DNA from: Nocardia crassostreae
Lineage (GTDB): Bacteria > Actinomycetota > Actinomycetes > Mycobacteriales > Mycobacteriaceae
Assembly: GCF_001613405.1 (NCBI RefSeq)
Contig: NZ_BDCH01000028.1
Location: forward strand, 186,001 to 250,000
Reading direction: 5' to 3'
Length of the DNA stretch: 64,000 nucleotides
Shown: in pieces, positions 26,404 to 34,978 of the stretch
Position numbering within the stretch: position 1 is the first letter of the stretch
Layout of the letters: each line of letters opens with the position of its first letter
Program-made: the position numbers and the translations under genes
Notes under the pieces: generated by a model
Database searches by the model: none
Told to the model about the DNA's origin: nothing
The model's input: the letters and a program-made list of their open reading frames with translations, nothing else

Positions 26404-27918
26404 ATGAAAGCTCCCGGCGTACGCCGCTGGCTGGCCCTGGGCGCCCTGGCGGTGGCCATGCTGACCATCGGGCTGGACGTGACCGTGCTGACCGTCGCGC
26501 TGCCCACCCTCGCCGTCGACCTGAATGCTGGTACCGGCGCGCTGCAGTGGTTCAGCAGCGCCTACACCCTGGCGCTGGCTGCGGTCATGCTGCCCGCGGG
26601 CGCGCTCGGCGACCGCTACGGGCGCAAGAAGATCCTGCTGGCGGCGCTACTGCTTTTCGGCGCGGCCTCGGTGGCCTGTGCCTTCGCCGCCACCTCCGGG
26701 CAGCTCATCGCCGCCCGCGCCGTGCTCGGCATCGCGGCCGCGGGCATGATGCCGCTGTCCATGGCGGTGCTGCCCAACCTGTTTCCCGATCCCGTCGAAC
26801 GGCAACGCGCACTGACCATTTGGATGACCTCGACGGCCATCGGGCTGCCGCTCGGCCCGATCGTGGGCGGCTGGCTGCTTCAGAACTTCTGGTGGGGCTC
26901 GGTCTTCCTGCTCAATCTGCCGCTGGTCGTCATCGGTGCGACGGCGGTGGCGCTGCTGGTGCCGGAATCGCGCAGCGCCACCGCGTTCCGGGTGGATCTG
27001 CCCGGCGTCGTACTGTCCGCGACCGGAATGCTCGGGCTCACCTACGGTTTCATCCGCCTGGGCGAGGAGGGCTGGGGCAATGGGCTCGGCTGGCTGACGG
27101 CGGCGGGCGGCGCGCTGCTGCTGCTCGGATTCGGGCTCTGGCAGCGCCGCGCCGCCCACCCGCTGGTCGATCTCGGGCTCTTCAGCGCACCCGGATTCCG
27201 TTGGGGCACTGTCTATATGGTGGTGATCAACTTCGCCATGTTCGGGCTGTTCTTCACCATGCCGCAGTACTTCCAGGCGGTGCTGGGGACCGACGCGCTC
27301 GGCAGCGGGCTGCGCTTGCTGCCGCTCATCGCGGGTCTGCTCATCGGTTCCCGGGTGGCGGACAAGGTGCTGTCCAGAACCGGCGCGCGGGCGGCCATCG
27401 CCACCGGATTCGCGCTGCTCACCATTGGTCTGGTGCTCGGCGCGCTGATCACCGCGGACAGCGGCTACGGGCTCGCGGCGACCTCACTGGTCATCCTCGG
27501 CATCGGCATGGGGTTCGTCATGCCGACCGCCATGGGATTGGCCATGGGCGATCTCAGCGCCGAGAGCGCCGGGTCCGGATCCGGACTGTTGCAGGCGGTG
27601 CGGCAGGCGGCGGGCACCATCGGCGTGGCCGTGCTCGGGACGGTGCTGTCCACCCAGTACCGGTCCGAACTCGGTGCGCTGAACCGCGATCCCATTGCCG
27701 ACGGCGTGAATGCGGGCGTCGCGGTCGCGCGGCAATCGGGTGATCCGAGCATGCTCGAGCACGTGCAGACCGCCTTCGTCGGCGGCATGAGCGTCATGCT
27801 GTGGGTGTGCGCGGCCGTCTGCCTGCTCATGACCGCGCTCGCGCCACTGCTCACCCGGCCGGTGCACGAGCCGAAGCTGGTGGATCCCGATGCGGCAGAA
27901 TCTGTGCATGCCGGTTGA
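26404..27918 (+). CDS. DHA2-type MFS multidrug exporter (14 TM)
   Basis: 504 residues from the ATG at 26404 (GGAG 6 nt upstream). Fourteen membrane segments. Motif D1-like LDVTVLTVALPTLAVDL in TM1, motif A GALGDRYGRKK between TM2 and TM3, and motif C-like IGLPLGPIVGGWLL in TM5 mark the EmrB/QacA DHA2 family of proton-coupled drug exporters. The stop overlaps the downstream TetR gene by 11 bp. The palindrome over its promoter suggests drug-inducible repression. Confidence 0.92.
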   Translation: MKAPGVRRWLALGALAVAMLTIGLDVTVLTVALPTLAVDLNAGTGALQWFSSAYTLALAAVMLPAGALGDRYGRKKILLAALLLFGAASVACAFAATSGQLIAARAVLGIAAAGMMPLSMAVLPNLFPDPVERQRALTIWMTSTAIGLPLGPIVGGWLLQNFWWGSVFLLNLPLVVIGATAVALLVPESRSATAFRVDLPGVVLSATGMLGLTYGFIRLGEEGWGNGLGWLTAAGGALLLLGFGLWQRRAAHPLVDLGLFSAPGFRWGTVYMVVINFAMFGLFFTMPQYFQAVLGTDALGSGLRLLPLIAGLLIGSRVADKVLSRTGARAAIATGFALLTIGLVLGALITADSGYGLAATSLVILGIGMGFVMPTAMGLAMGDLSAESAGSGSGLLQAVRQAAGTIGVAVLGTVLSTQYRSELGALNRDPIADGVNAGVAVARQSGDPSMLEHVQTAFVGGMSVMLWVCAAVCLLMTALAPLLTRPVHEPKLVDPDAAESVHAG

Positions 27919-28546
27919 GTCGTCGAAACCCGCCGTAATGGCCGAGCCCGCCCGCCCGAAACGGGCGGCGGGTAAGCCGACCTTGCGGGAGCGGAAGAAG
28001 GAACGCACCCGGCACACCATTCGTACCGAGGCGTTCCGGCTGTTCCGCGAACAGGGTTACGCCGCCACCACGGTCGAGCAGATCGCCGAGGCGGCCGAGA
28101 TCTCGCCGAGCACCTTCTTCCGCTACTTCCCGTCCAAGGAGCAGGTGGTCCTGGTCGACGACGTGGATCCGATCATGATCGAGCGGTTCGCCGCGCAGGA
28201 CCGGGAGCTGTCGGTCCTGGAGGCCTTCGAGCGGGCGGTCCACGACACCTTCCGATCGCTCGATGCCGAGCAGATCGGATTCGAGCAGGAGCGCGCGGCC
28301 CTGGTGCGCTCGGTCCCCGAGCTGCGGGGCGCGCTGGCGCTGGAAATGGATCGCAATGTCGAGCTCATCGCGGATATGACCGCCCTGCGCACCGGCCGGG
28401 AGCCGCACGATTTCGAGGTGCGGGCCCTGGCCGGGGCGCTGGTCGGGGCGGCGCAAGCGGTCCTGATGGACCTGTCCCGCAACCCGTTCGATCCGGCGCA
28501 GATCTCCCGGATCATCCGGTTCCTGGCGGCCGGGATGCCGCTCTAG
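27908..28546 (+). CDS. TetR/AcrR family regulator of the MFS exporter
   Basis: 212 residues from the ATG at 27908, inside the end of the exporter gene. An upstream ATG at 27890 is possible. HTH: RKKERTRHTIRTEAFRLFREQGY, TTVEQIAEAAEISPSTFFRYFPSKEQVV. The TFFRYFPSKE form is very frequent in exporter-linked TetR regulators of actinobacteria. The C-domain contains VRALAGALVGAAQAVLMDL. Co-transcribed with the transporter and probably represses the operon through the 26354-26372 palindrome. Confidence 0.9.
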   Translation: MPVESSKPAVMAEPARPKRAAGKPTLRERKKERTRHTIRTEAFRLFREQGYAATTVEQIAEAAEISPSTFFRYFPSKEQVVLVDDVDPIMIERFAAQDRELSVLEAFERAVHDTFRSLDAEQIGFEQERAALVRSVPELRGALALEMDRNVELIADMTALRTGREPHDFEVRALAGALVGAAQAVLMDLSRNPFDPAQISRIIRFLAAGMPL

Positions 28547-28556
28547 CGCACCGCTG

Positions 28557-29444
28557 TCAGACTTCGGTGCCGATCAGGCCGCGCACCACCTCGTCGTCCA
28601 TGGTGGCGAAGAAGCCGCCGACGACCTCCTCGATCTCGTCGATGGATTCGGCGCAGTAGAGGATCGGCTGGTAGTGGGTGATGTCGTAGACGGCGGTGCC
28701 CATCTCCAGAATGTTCAGGGGGCGCAGCTCGGCCTGGCGGAACTCCTCGATCTCACCGTAGGAGGACAGCAGACCGGCTCCGTAGCAACGGACTTCGCCG
28801 TCCTCGCGGAGCACGCCGAACTCCATGGAGAACCAGAAGACATCGGCCAGGAACTTCAGCGCCCGGTCGGTGGTGCAGCGGGCGACCGCCGCGCCCACGG
28901 TCTCGTAGATGGCGGCGAAGCGGGGGCTCGCCAATTGATTGGCGTGGCCCAGGATTTCGTGGATGGCATCCGGTTCCGGCGTGTACAGCGGGAAGGAGTG
29001 ATGCCGAATGTACTGGGTGGAGTGGAAGATCCGGTCGGCGAAGGAACCGAAGAACGCCCGCAGCGGCACCAGTCCGGCGGCGGGCACGTACTGGAATCCG
29101 GTGAGCGGAACCAGTTTCGAGGTCACCTCGTCCAGTTGCGGGATGTGATCGCCCGGCAGGCCGAGGCGCCCGGCCGCCTCGATGACCTCCGTGCAGGCGT
29201 AGCGCTCGCGTTTGCGCGCCAATTCGGCGGAGACGATCCGCCAGACTTCTTGTTCCTCGCCGGTGTAGTCGATCTGAGGTACCGCCGCGCCGGGCCGGAA
29301 GTTCAGTGCGAGAGCGGCAATGGCATTGCGGCGGGCACGATACGCAGGATCGTGCACTCCCGGATGCTCGTCGCTCAGATGCACCGTCACATCACCGTCG
29401 GCGCCCGTGGTCACGGGCGAGTACAGCTGGGCTTCGGTGAACAT
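28557..29444 (-). CDS. phhA: phenylalanine 4-monooxygenase
   Basis: 295 residues from the ATG at 29444 (another Met four codons upstream). Aromatic amino acid hydroxylase catalytic core: iron ligands His162 and His167 in IHEILGH and Glu181 in AAIYETVG, preceded by FFGSFADRIFHSTQYIRHHSFPLYTPEPD. It converts phenylalanine to tyrosine with tetrahydrobiopterin and O2. The bacterial form lacks the N-terminal regulatory domain, consistent with the length. Its usual partner, the pterin dehydratase, is present only as the frameshifted gene near the window start. A hairpin at 29484-29522 separates it from the upstream gene. Confidence 0.93.
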   Translation of the reverse strand: MFTEAQLYSPVTTGADGDVTVHLSDEHPGVHDPAYRARRNAIAALALNFRPGAAVPQIDYTGEEQEVWRIVSAELARKRERYACTEVIEAAGRLGLPGDHIPQLDEVTSKLVPLTGFQYVPAAGLVPLRAFFGSFADRIFHSTQYIRHHSFPLYTPEPDAIHEILGHANQLASPRFAAIYETVGAAVARCTTDRALKFLADVFWFSMEFGVLREDGEVRCYGAGLLSSYGEIEEFRQAELRPLNILEMGTAVYDITHYQPILYCAESIDEIEEVVGGFFATMDDEVVRGLIGTEV

Positions 29445-29483
29445 ATGTCGATGCAATCACCGTGTGACCCGTGCGACAACAAA

Positions 29484-29522
29484 AGCCCGCTCAGCTTGTC
29501 AGATTGTCAAGTTGAGCGGGCT
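29484..29522 (-). terminator. hairpin between DUF4396 gene and phhA
   Basis: AGCCCGCTCAGCTTG (29484-29498) and CAAGTTGAGCGGGCT (29508-29522) pair over 15 bp with one mismatch and a 9-nt loop. It lies 27 bp after the stop of the minus-strand DUF4396 gene and likely terminates it. Confidence 0.65.
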
Positions 29523-29548
29523 GAACAGGCCGGGTGGCAGCGGATGGC

Positions 29549-30133
29549 TCAGTGTCCGGTGTGCAGTGAGTGCACCACCGCATGACCCTTGCCGCGGCCG
29601 ATCATCCATTTGTTGACCGGGGTGGTGACCACGAAGGCGACGAAGAGCGCGAAAACCAGCGAACCCCAGAACAAGAAGTCGCCCAGACCGGCGTGCATGG
29701 CGCCGGGCACCAGCCACAGCACGGCATTGTCGACGATCTCCATGACGGTGATGGAGACGGTGTCCGCGGCCAGCGCCAGCGATACCGCGGCGCTGAAACC
29801 CAGGCCCGCGGCGAGCGCGCCGCGCAGGGTGAAGGCATAGCCGAACAGGAAGGCCAGCACGATGGCCAGCACCATGGTCGGCACGTTCGCCCAGCCCAGG
29901 GCGGTACCGATCACCATGCCGAGAACCTCGCCGATGGCACAGCCGGTGAGGCAGTGCAGGGTGGCGCTGGCGGCCATCTTCCAGGTGGCGGGGGCGTGCC
30001 CGGAGTGGTCGGCGTGCGCCGAATGGTCTGTGTGCGCCGCATGATCCGCGTGTGCGGAGTGGTCGATCTGTGCACCGTGGCCCTGGTGATCGTGAGAGGA
30101 GTGGTCGCCGTGTGCCAGGTGTTCGTTCTGCAT
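29549..30133 (-). CDS. His-rich DUF4396 membrane protein
   Basis: 194 residues from the ATG at 30133. The first 48 residues are a histidine-rich tract built of short HxxH and DHxxH units (QNEHLAHGDHSSHDHQGHG, then HSAHADHAAH, TDHSAHADHSGH). The rest has four membrane segments with CLTGCAIGEVLGMVIG in the first (a Cys pair) and ADTVSITVMEIVDN between the third and fourth, the DUF4396 pattern. A metal-binding N-terminus plus membrane cysteines, and a copper-type palindrome overlapping its promoter, point to copper handling; that role is inferred. Its terminator hairpin is at 29484-29522. Confidence 0.85.
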   Translation of the reverse strand: MQNEHLAHGDHSSHDHQGHGAQIDHSAHADHAAHTDHSAHADHSGHAPATWKMAASATLHCLTGCAIGEVLGMVIGTALGWANVPTMVLAIVLAFLFGYAFTLRGALAAGLGFSAAVSLALAADTVSITVMEIVDNAVLWLVPGAMHAGLGDFLFWGSLVFALFVAFVVTTPVNKWMIGRGKGHAVVHSLHTGH

Positions 30134-30143
30134 AGGTGAACCG

Positions 30144-30166
30144 TACCCTAGGGGGTAAGGTGTCAA
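30144..30166 (-). promoter_or_regulatory. CsoR/CueR-like palindrome with -35 box upstream of DUF4396 gene
   Basis: On the minus strand a TTGACA -35 (complement of 30161-30166) is followed by TACCCCCTAGGGTA (30157-30144). This is a TACCC/GGGTA palindrome 11 bp before the start codon. It resembles the TACCC(C)n...GGGTA operators of copper-sensing CsoR repressors and lies between -35 and -10, where such regulators act. The regulator gene is not in the window. Confidence 0.55.
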
Positions 30167-30170
30167 GTCC

Positions 30171-30734
30171 TCAGTCTTCGCCCGCCATGGTGAACGCGCC
30201 GCCCTCGAGCCGGTCGATGAGGCGCCTGGTCCAGGCCGTGCGGCTGTCGGCCGTGTTCAGCCACAGGCCGATGACCTCGCCCACCGGCCCCCAGGTGTCG
30301 AGATCGGTGTCCGGCGGCAGGTATTCGGTAATGCTGGCCCGCCATTCCGCCAGTTCCGCGGCCCGCTCGCGCAGCAGCGCCACCGCCGCGTCGCGGGGTA
30401 GATCGTCGATGAATCCGACCGCCGCCGCGAGCAGATCCAGCCGCGGATCCCGGCTGGCCAGGGCGCTGCGCAGGAGGGCGAGATAGGCCGCCTCGCCCTC
30501 CTGCGTCAGCTCGTACTCCATCCGCGGCGGCCCGCCCGCCTCGCTGGGCGCGGTGTCGTGCACCCGCAGCAAGCCGTCCTTGGCCAGCGCCTTCAGGGCG
30601 TGATACACCGAACCCGAAGTGGCGCGCGCCCATTCGTGCGCGCCCCAGGACTCCAGATCGGTGCGCACCTGATAGCCGTGCACCCGGCCCCGGCGGCGGA
30701 CAGCTCCCAGTACCAGCAGGCGAACCGCGGACAT
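30171..30734 (-). CDS. PadR family transcriptional regulator
   Basis: 187 residues from the ATG at 30734. Winged-helix PadR domain: RLLVLGAVRRRGRVHGYQVRTDLESWGAHEWA, SGSVYHALKALAKDGLL, PPRMEYELTQEGEAAY. The C-terminal helical part is of the PadR/AphA-like type that mediates dimerisation. It lies 17 bp downstream of the VOC gene on the same strand, likely one operon. PadR regulators usually repress their own operon in response to small phenolics or drugs. Confidence 0.9.
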   Translation of the reverse strand: MSAVRLLVLGAVRRRGRVHGYQVRTDLESWGAHEWARATSGSVYHALKALAKDGLLRVHDTAPSEAGGPPRMEYELTQEGEAAYLALLRSALASRDPRLDLLAAAVGFIDDLPRDAAVALLRERAAELAEWRASITEYLPPDTDLDTWGPVGEVIGLWLNTADSRTAWTRRLIDRLEGGAFTMAGED

Positions 30735-30751
30735 CGCACTCCTTCGATCGA

Positions 30752-31138
30752 TCAGGCGGGCGTGCTCACCCACCACAGTGTCCCGAACGGATCCACGAAT
30801 CCGCCCGAGCGACTCCCATCCTGCTGTGCTTCGACCGGCCTGGCCGGGGTCGCCCCCGCCGCGACCGCTCGCGCGAAGGCGCGCTCGGCGTCGGGAACGG
30901 TGGCCCACAGCTGCACGTGCACCGGTTCGTCCGGGGACGTCAGGCAGCGTCCGCCGGTGGGGCCGGAATCGGCGAAATACAGTGTCCCGTCGCCGATTCG
31001 GGCCTCGGCATGAATGAGCCGCTGCGGATCGGTGGCCAGCGGGATGGCCTCCTTGATCTCGGCGTCGAGGGCTGTTTCCAGGAAGGCGCGGTAGACCTGC
31101 GCGTCGTCGACCATTACATAGGGGGCGATACCGAACAT
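30752..31138 (-). CDS. VOC family (glyoxalase/bleomycin-resistance fold) protein
   Basis: 128 residues. One VOC module pair: APYVMVDDAQVYRAFLETALDAE, IGDGTLYFADSG, VHVQLWATVPDAERAFARAVAAGATPARPV and GGFVDPFGTLWWVSTP. It matches the PhnB-like group in which one metal ligand set is often absent. No specific substrate can be given. First gene of a two-gene unit with the PadR regulator. A GCTACC-7nt-GGTAGC repeat lies upstream at 31167-31185. Confidence 0.85.
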   Translation of the reverse strand: MFGIAPYVMVDDAQVYRAFLETALDAEIKEAIPLATDPQRLIHAEARIGDGTLYFADSGPTGGRCLTSPDEPVHVQLWATVPDAERAFARAVAAGATPARPVEAQQDGSRSGGFVDPFGTLWWVSTPA

Positions 31139-31166
31139 TTCTCTATCTCCTAACTAGACAAATTTG

Positions 31167-31185
31167 GCTACCAGTCGAAGGTAGC
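31167..31185. promoter_or_regulatory. GCTACC-7nt-GGTAGC inverted repeat upstream of VOC/PadR unit
   Basis: Short 6-bp arms about 30 bp upstream of the VOC start. Could be a PadR operator; weak evidence because the arms are short. Confidence 0.3.
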
Positions 31186-31223
31186 ACCGCTCCGCCCGGT
31201 GATGCCAGGAAAAAACGAGCCGC

Positions 31224-32738
31224 CTAGGGGGCGGTGCAGCGCAGGCCCTCGGCGGGCGGGGTGAGGTTGATCAGATAGTCGATGACCGGGGTGTCGACGC
31301 ACGTGACGCCGCTGCCGAACACGCCGTGCTGATTGCCCTCGAAGGTGATCAGGGTGGCGCCGAGGTCGCGGGCCAGGTTGATGCCGTTCTGATAGGGCGT
31401 CGCCGGATCACCGGTGGTGGAGACGACCACGGTCTTCGGGAGTCCGGAGATGTTCAGGGCGTGTGGTTCGTAGGTGGGCGGGACCGGCCAGAAGGCGCAG
31501 ACCTCCAGCGGGACCGCGCCGGTGGTGGCGCGGCCGTGGTCGAAGGCGGATGCGGCGGCATTGCCCTGCTGGAACAGATCGTTGGCCTCGGCGCGATCGG
31601 TCACGCGTTTGTCGTCCAGGCAGAGCACGGCCTGCTGCAGGTCGCGCTCGAGGCCGGTGCTCGCCTCGATGAGATCGGCGATCCCCAGTAGCGTGTCGCC
31701 GCGCCCCTGCCGGAGTTCGGTGAGGCCCTTGGTGATTCCGGTCCAGCCCTCGGGCGTGTACAGCGAATTGAGCACGCCGCTGCCCGCGTCCCGATAGCCG
31801 AGCCCGCGCCCGTTCTCGGTGGTGGCGGGTCGATCGATCAAGGACTGCAACAACTCTCGCAGTTCGGCGCTGGTCTTCGCCGGGTCCGGATCGGTTCCGA
31901 GCGGGCAGTCGGGTTGCTTGGCGCAATCGGCCGCGTAGGTTTCGAAGGCCTGCTGGAAGCTGCGGCTGCTGTTCACCGGATCGAGAATGTTGGTCCCCGG
32001 GTCGACGGCGCCGTCGAGCACCATGGCGCGCACCCGATCCGGGTACATCTCCGCGTACACCGATCCGAGACGGGTCCCGTACGAGCCGCCGAAGTACGTC
32101 AGCTTCTCGTCCCCGAGCACCGCGCGCACGATATCCAGATCCCGTGCCACATCCCGTGTTCCGACATTCCGCAGCACCTCGAGCCCGCTGCGCTCCACGC
32201 AGTTGTCGACGAGTTCCTGATTCTCGCGCTCGGTCTGGGCGATACCGGCCGCCGAGTAGTCGGTGTCCAGGTCCACCCGCTCGGCCTGGAACTCCTCCGC
32301 CGTCCGGCACACCACCTTCGGCGTCGAGGCCCCCAGCCCGCGCGGATCCATCCCGATCAGATCGAACCGCTGCGCCAGCTCGGTCTGCGCGAACGCCAAG
32401 GGCAATGCCAGCCCGGACATCCCCGGCCCGCCCGGATTGGTGACCAGCGACCCGATCCGCTCACCGCCCGCGGCCAAGCGCGACAGCGCGATCCGCGCCG
32501 TCTCCCCGTCCGGCTTGCCGTAGTCGAGCGTCACGTCGATCCGCGCACACTCCAACCCCGCCTCGCCGAGCTTGTCCCCGTAGTCCGAGAACTCCTGACA
32601 CGAACCCCATTCGACCCGCTGCTGCTGGTACTTCTCCACACCCGCACCGGCCGTCGGCGCTGGAGTCGTGTTCGATCCACAGGCCGCCGCAAGCAGTATC
32701 GCCCCCGCGACAGCAACCATTCGGATCCGCGCGGCCAC
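31224..32738 (-). CDS. lipoprotein alpha/beta hydrolase, tripeptidyl-aminopeptidase family
   Basis: About 504 residues from a GTG at 32738 (ATG at 32720 is possible). Signal with lipobox AGAILLAAACGS (Cys about 20), so anchored outside the membrane. Hydrolase landmarks: LVTNPGGPGMSG (oxyanion), GMDPRGLGAS, nucleophile elbow YFGGSYGTRLGSVYAEMYPDRV, late STTGDPATPYQNG (Asp) and GNQHGVFG (His), with a C-terminal TAP-like part. This matches the Streptomyces tripeptidyl aminopeptidase/SlpD family and the mycobacterial CaeA/Rv2223c proteins. Cysteines in the cap likely form disulfides. Cleaves peptides or esters at the cell surface. Confidence 0.88.
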   Translation of the reverse strand: MAARIRMVAVAGAILLAAACGSNTTPAPTAGAGVEKYQQQRVEWGSCQEFSDYGDKLGEAGLECARIDVTLDYGKPDGETARIALSRLAAGGERIGSLVTNPGGPGMSGLALPLAFAQTELAQRFDLIGMDPRGLGASTPKVVCRTAEEFQAERVDLDTDYSAAGIAQTERENQELVDNCVERSGLEVLRNVGTRDVARDLDIVRAVLGDEKLTYFGGSYGTRLGSVYAEMYPDRVRAMVLDGAVDPGTNILDPVNSSRSFQQAFETYAADCAKQPDCPLGTDPDPAKTSAELRELLQSLIDRPATTENGRGLGYRDAGSGVLNSLYTPEGWTGITKGLTELRQGRGDTLLGIADLIEASTGLERDLQQAVLCLDDKRVTDRAEANDLFQQGNAAASAFDHGRATTGAVPLEVCAFWPVPPTYEPHALNISGLPKTVVVSTTGDPATPYQNGINLARDLGATLITFEGNQHGVFGSGVTCVDTPVIDYLINLTPPAEGLRCTAP

Positions 32739-32850
32739 TCGAACACCCAGTCCGTCGGTCTGCAACGCGCGCCCCCCAAGAATGATCTGCACCTGCGACC
32801 ATTGTGCCGCACGGCCGTCGGGCACACGCCGACGGTCGTAGACTTCGGCC

Positions 32851-33708
32851 ATGGCACGCGTGCCCGAAGTGCATCGTTACGGTGGTCTGGTGCTCGGCCA
32901 TCGGGAATGCGATTGGGCGGGACTGAGCCTGGAGCGGACACGGTGGCGGGCCTTCGAGGGAACAACGGGGGACAGTCGGCCGCGGCGGCATCTGCTGTTC
33001 GTCATTCTGGCCGGATCGAGCGGGCCGGTCGTGGCGCGCGGCGCGGGGCAGGGCCGGTATCGGGGCGCTGATTTCCCGGGCGCGGTGACCTTCATTCCGG
33101 CAGGCTGCGAGCGCAGCGTGGTGTACGGCGGCGGGCTGATCGACTGCGCGGCCCTGCGCATCGATCCCGAGCGGTTCGCGGACCTCGAGGTCGAGAGTTC
33201 CGCATTGGACGGCTTCACCAATCGGCCGGATCCGCTGCTGTATCGGCTGGCGCTGTCGCTATCCGAACAGGCCGAACGGTATTCGGTAGCGGGACAGCTC
33301 TTCGCCGACGGCGTCACGACGCTGATCGCCGCGCGGCTGAGCCAGATCGGCGGCGGCCGCGATCGGGATCGCGCCGTGTCACTCGGGCCGTCGGCCTTGC
33401 GCCGCGTTGTCGACTACATCGATACCCATGTGGATTCGGACCTGCGGCTGGCGGTGCTGGCGCGGTTGTGCGGTATGGACACCTTCCGATTCGGCCGGGC
33501 CTTCAAGGCCGCCACCGGCCACACGCCGCACCGCTACGTCCTCGCGCGGCGCCTCGACCGGGCCGCGCGCTTGCTCCGCACCGATCCCGGCCTGCCGATC
33601 GCGGATATCGCCCACCTGGTCGGCATGTCGAGCCAGAGCCACCTCACCAGCGCCTTCCGACACGAACACGGGTGCACCCCCGCCGTCTACCGCGACCGCC
33701 ACCGATGA
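32851..33708 (+). CDS. AraC family transcriptional regulator
   Basis: 285 residues. N-terminal cupin-like sensor part with RRHLLFVILAGSSGPVVARG, and C-terminal AraC DNA-binding domain with two HTHs: DLRLAVLARLCGMDTFRFGRAFKAATGHTPHRYVLARRLDRAARLL and LPIADIAHLVGMSSQSHLTSAFRHEHGCTPAVYR (both split here only by description). Divergent from the peptidase lipoprotein and convergent, with a 2-bp gap, with the aldo/keto reductase. Either neighbour may be its target; not determined. Confidence 0.9.
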   Translation: MARVPEVHRYGGLVLGHRECDWAGLSLERTRWRAFEGTTGDSRPRRHLLFVILAGSSGPVVARGAGQGRYRGADFPGAVTFIPAGCERSVVYGGGLIDCAALRIDPERFADLEVESSALDGFTNRPDPLLYRLALSLSEQAERYSVAGQLFADGVTTLIAARLSQIGGGRDRDRAVSLGPSALRRVVDYIDTHVDSDLRLAVLARLCGMDTFRFGRAFKAATGHTPHRYVLARRLDRAARLLRTDPGLPIADIAHLVGMSSQSHLTSAFRHEHGCTPAVYRDRHR

Positions 33709-33710
33709 CC

Positions 33711-34771
33711 TCATCCCACCGGTGCGGGATCGGGCAACCGCACCAGCCCGTCGGTGAACCGTTTACCCGGATACCAGGCCGTCTGCGCGATCTTCGCGAA
33801 GGCCGGGAACGATTCCATATGCTGCACCATCCGCTGCCGCTGCGACTCGTCCGGCAGCGCGCCGCGCGCCGCGGTCAGGTTCTCCACGACATGCGCGACC
33901 TGCGTGGTAGCCGGAACCACACAGGTGACAGCCGGATGCGCCACAACATATTTCAGAAAGAACTCCGTCCAGCTCCGGCACCCCCACTCACCCGCGAACT
34001 CGGGTAACGCGCTGTCCCGCACCACATCGTGCAGCCGCCCCTTCTCCAACGCCATATTCACCATGACCCCCACCCCCCCCGATCCGCCGCCACCGCCAGC
34101 ACCCGCTCCGCCGCCGCCCGCTGAAAGATCGAATACCGAACCTGCACGAAATCCACCACCCCGCCCTGAATCAGCCCCTCCATCCCCGCATACTGATACG
34201 CCTCATGCGAGGTGACCCCCACATACCGAATCTTCCCTTCCCCCTTGAGCCGCCGCAGAATCGGCAGAATCATCCCCACATTGGTCATACTGTGCACCCC
34301 CACCACATCCAGCCGCTCCCGATGCAACCGCTCCAGCGACCGCGCGAACTGCCGATCAGCATGACTGGAATCGAACAGATACTCCCCACACGCCCAACTC
34401 TTGTCGGTGAGAAACAGCCGATCCGTCACCCCTAACTCCCGCGCGAACTCCCCGACATTGTCCTCCGACGCCCCATACAGCGCCGAAGTATCGACCACAC
34501 GCCCACCCCCGTCGAAGAACGTGCGCAGCACCTCCGGAATGAATCTCCGGTCAGCCGAAGCTATCCGATCGAACGTCATGAACGTGCCGAGCCCGATCAC
34601 CGGCACCCGCTCCGCCGACCCCGGCAACGCCCGCGTAATCAGCCCGGAGTCGCCAGGCTGCGCACACGCTGCACCGGCAGCGCCCAGCCCCGCGACCGCG
34701 AGAGCGGAAACCCCTGCCGCCCGCAGCACGGTCCTGCGATCGACGCGTTGCCCGTCGTGTGATTCGCTCAT
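33711..34771 (-). pseudogene. Tat-exported aldo/keto reductase, frameshifted in a C8 tract
   Basis: From the ATG at 34771: twin-arginine signal DRRTVLRAAGVSALAVAGLGAAG, then an aldo/keto reductase with VIGLGTFMTF, VVDTSALYGASEDNVGE (Asp and Tyr), FLTDKSW (Lys) and VVGVHSMTN (His). At AADRGG the frame runs into GWGSW and a stop at 34058. The correct continuation GVMVNMALEKGRLHDVV...FLKYVVAHPAVTCVVPATT...GKRFTDG occupies another frame down to 33711. The shift is in the run of eight C at 34073-34080. One extra base would read AADRGGVGVMVN. Real frameshift, phase variation or homopolymer error are all possible. Confidence 0.83.
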
Positions 34772-34978
34772 GCCCCGATTCTGTTGCGGCACAGCCTTTC
34801 CGGTCTGTCACCTTCGTGCACCGCTGTCGAAATCCTGCAACGGGAAGCGCTCGGGATGAAGTACGCATTCCGTAAGGTAGCGAGAATGCTTGTGCACCAA
34901 CAGGATTGATCACCATGCGATTGTGGAATAGTCGCCGATCAACACTCGGTAGGTCATGTCGGTCCGTATCATCACGAC

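Noticed and set aside
34058..34792. Two separate aldo/keto reductase-related genes
   Set aside because: The downstream part starts mid-domain without a ribosome-binding site and continues the same fold. One frameshifted gene explains it better.
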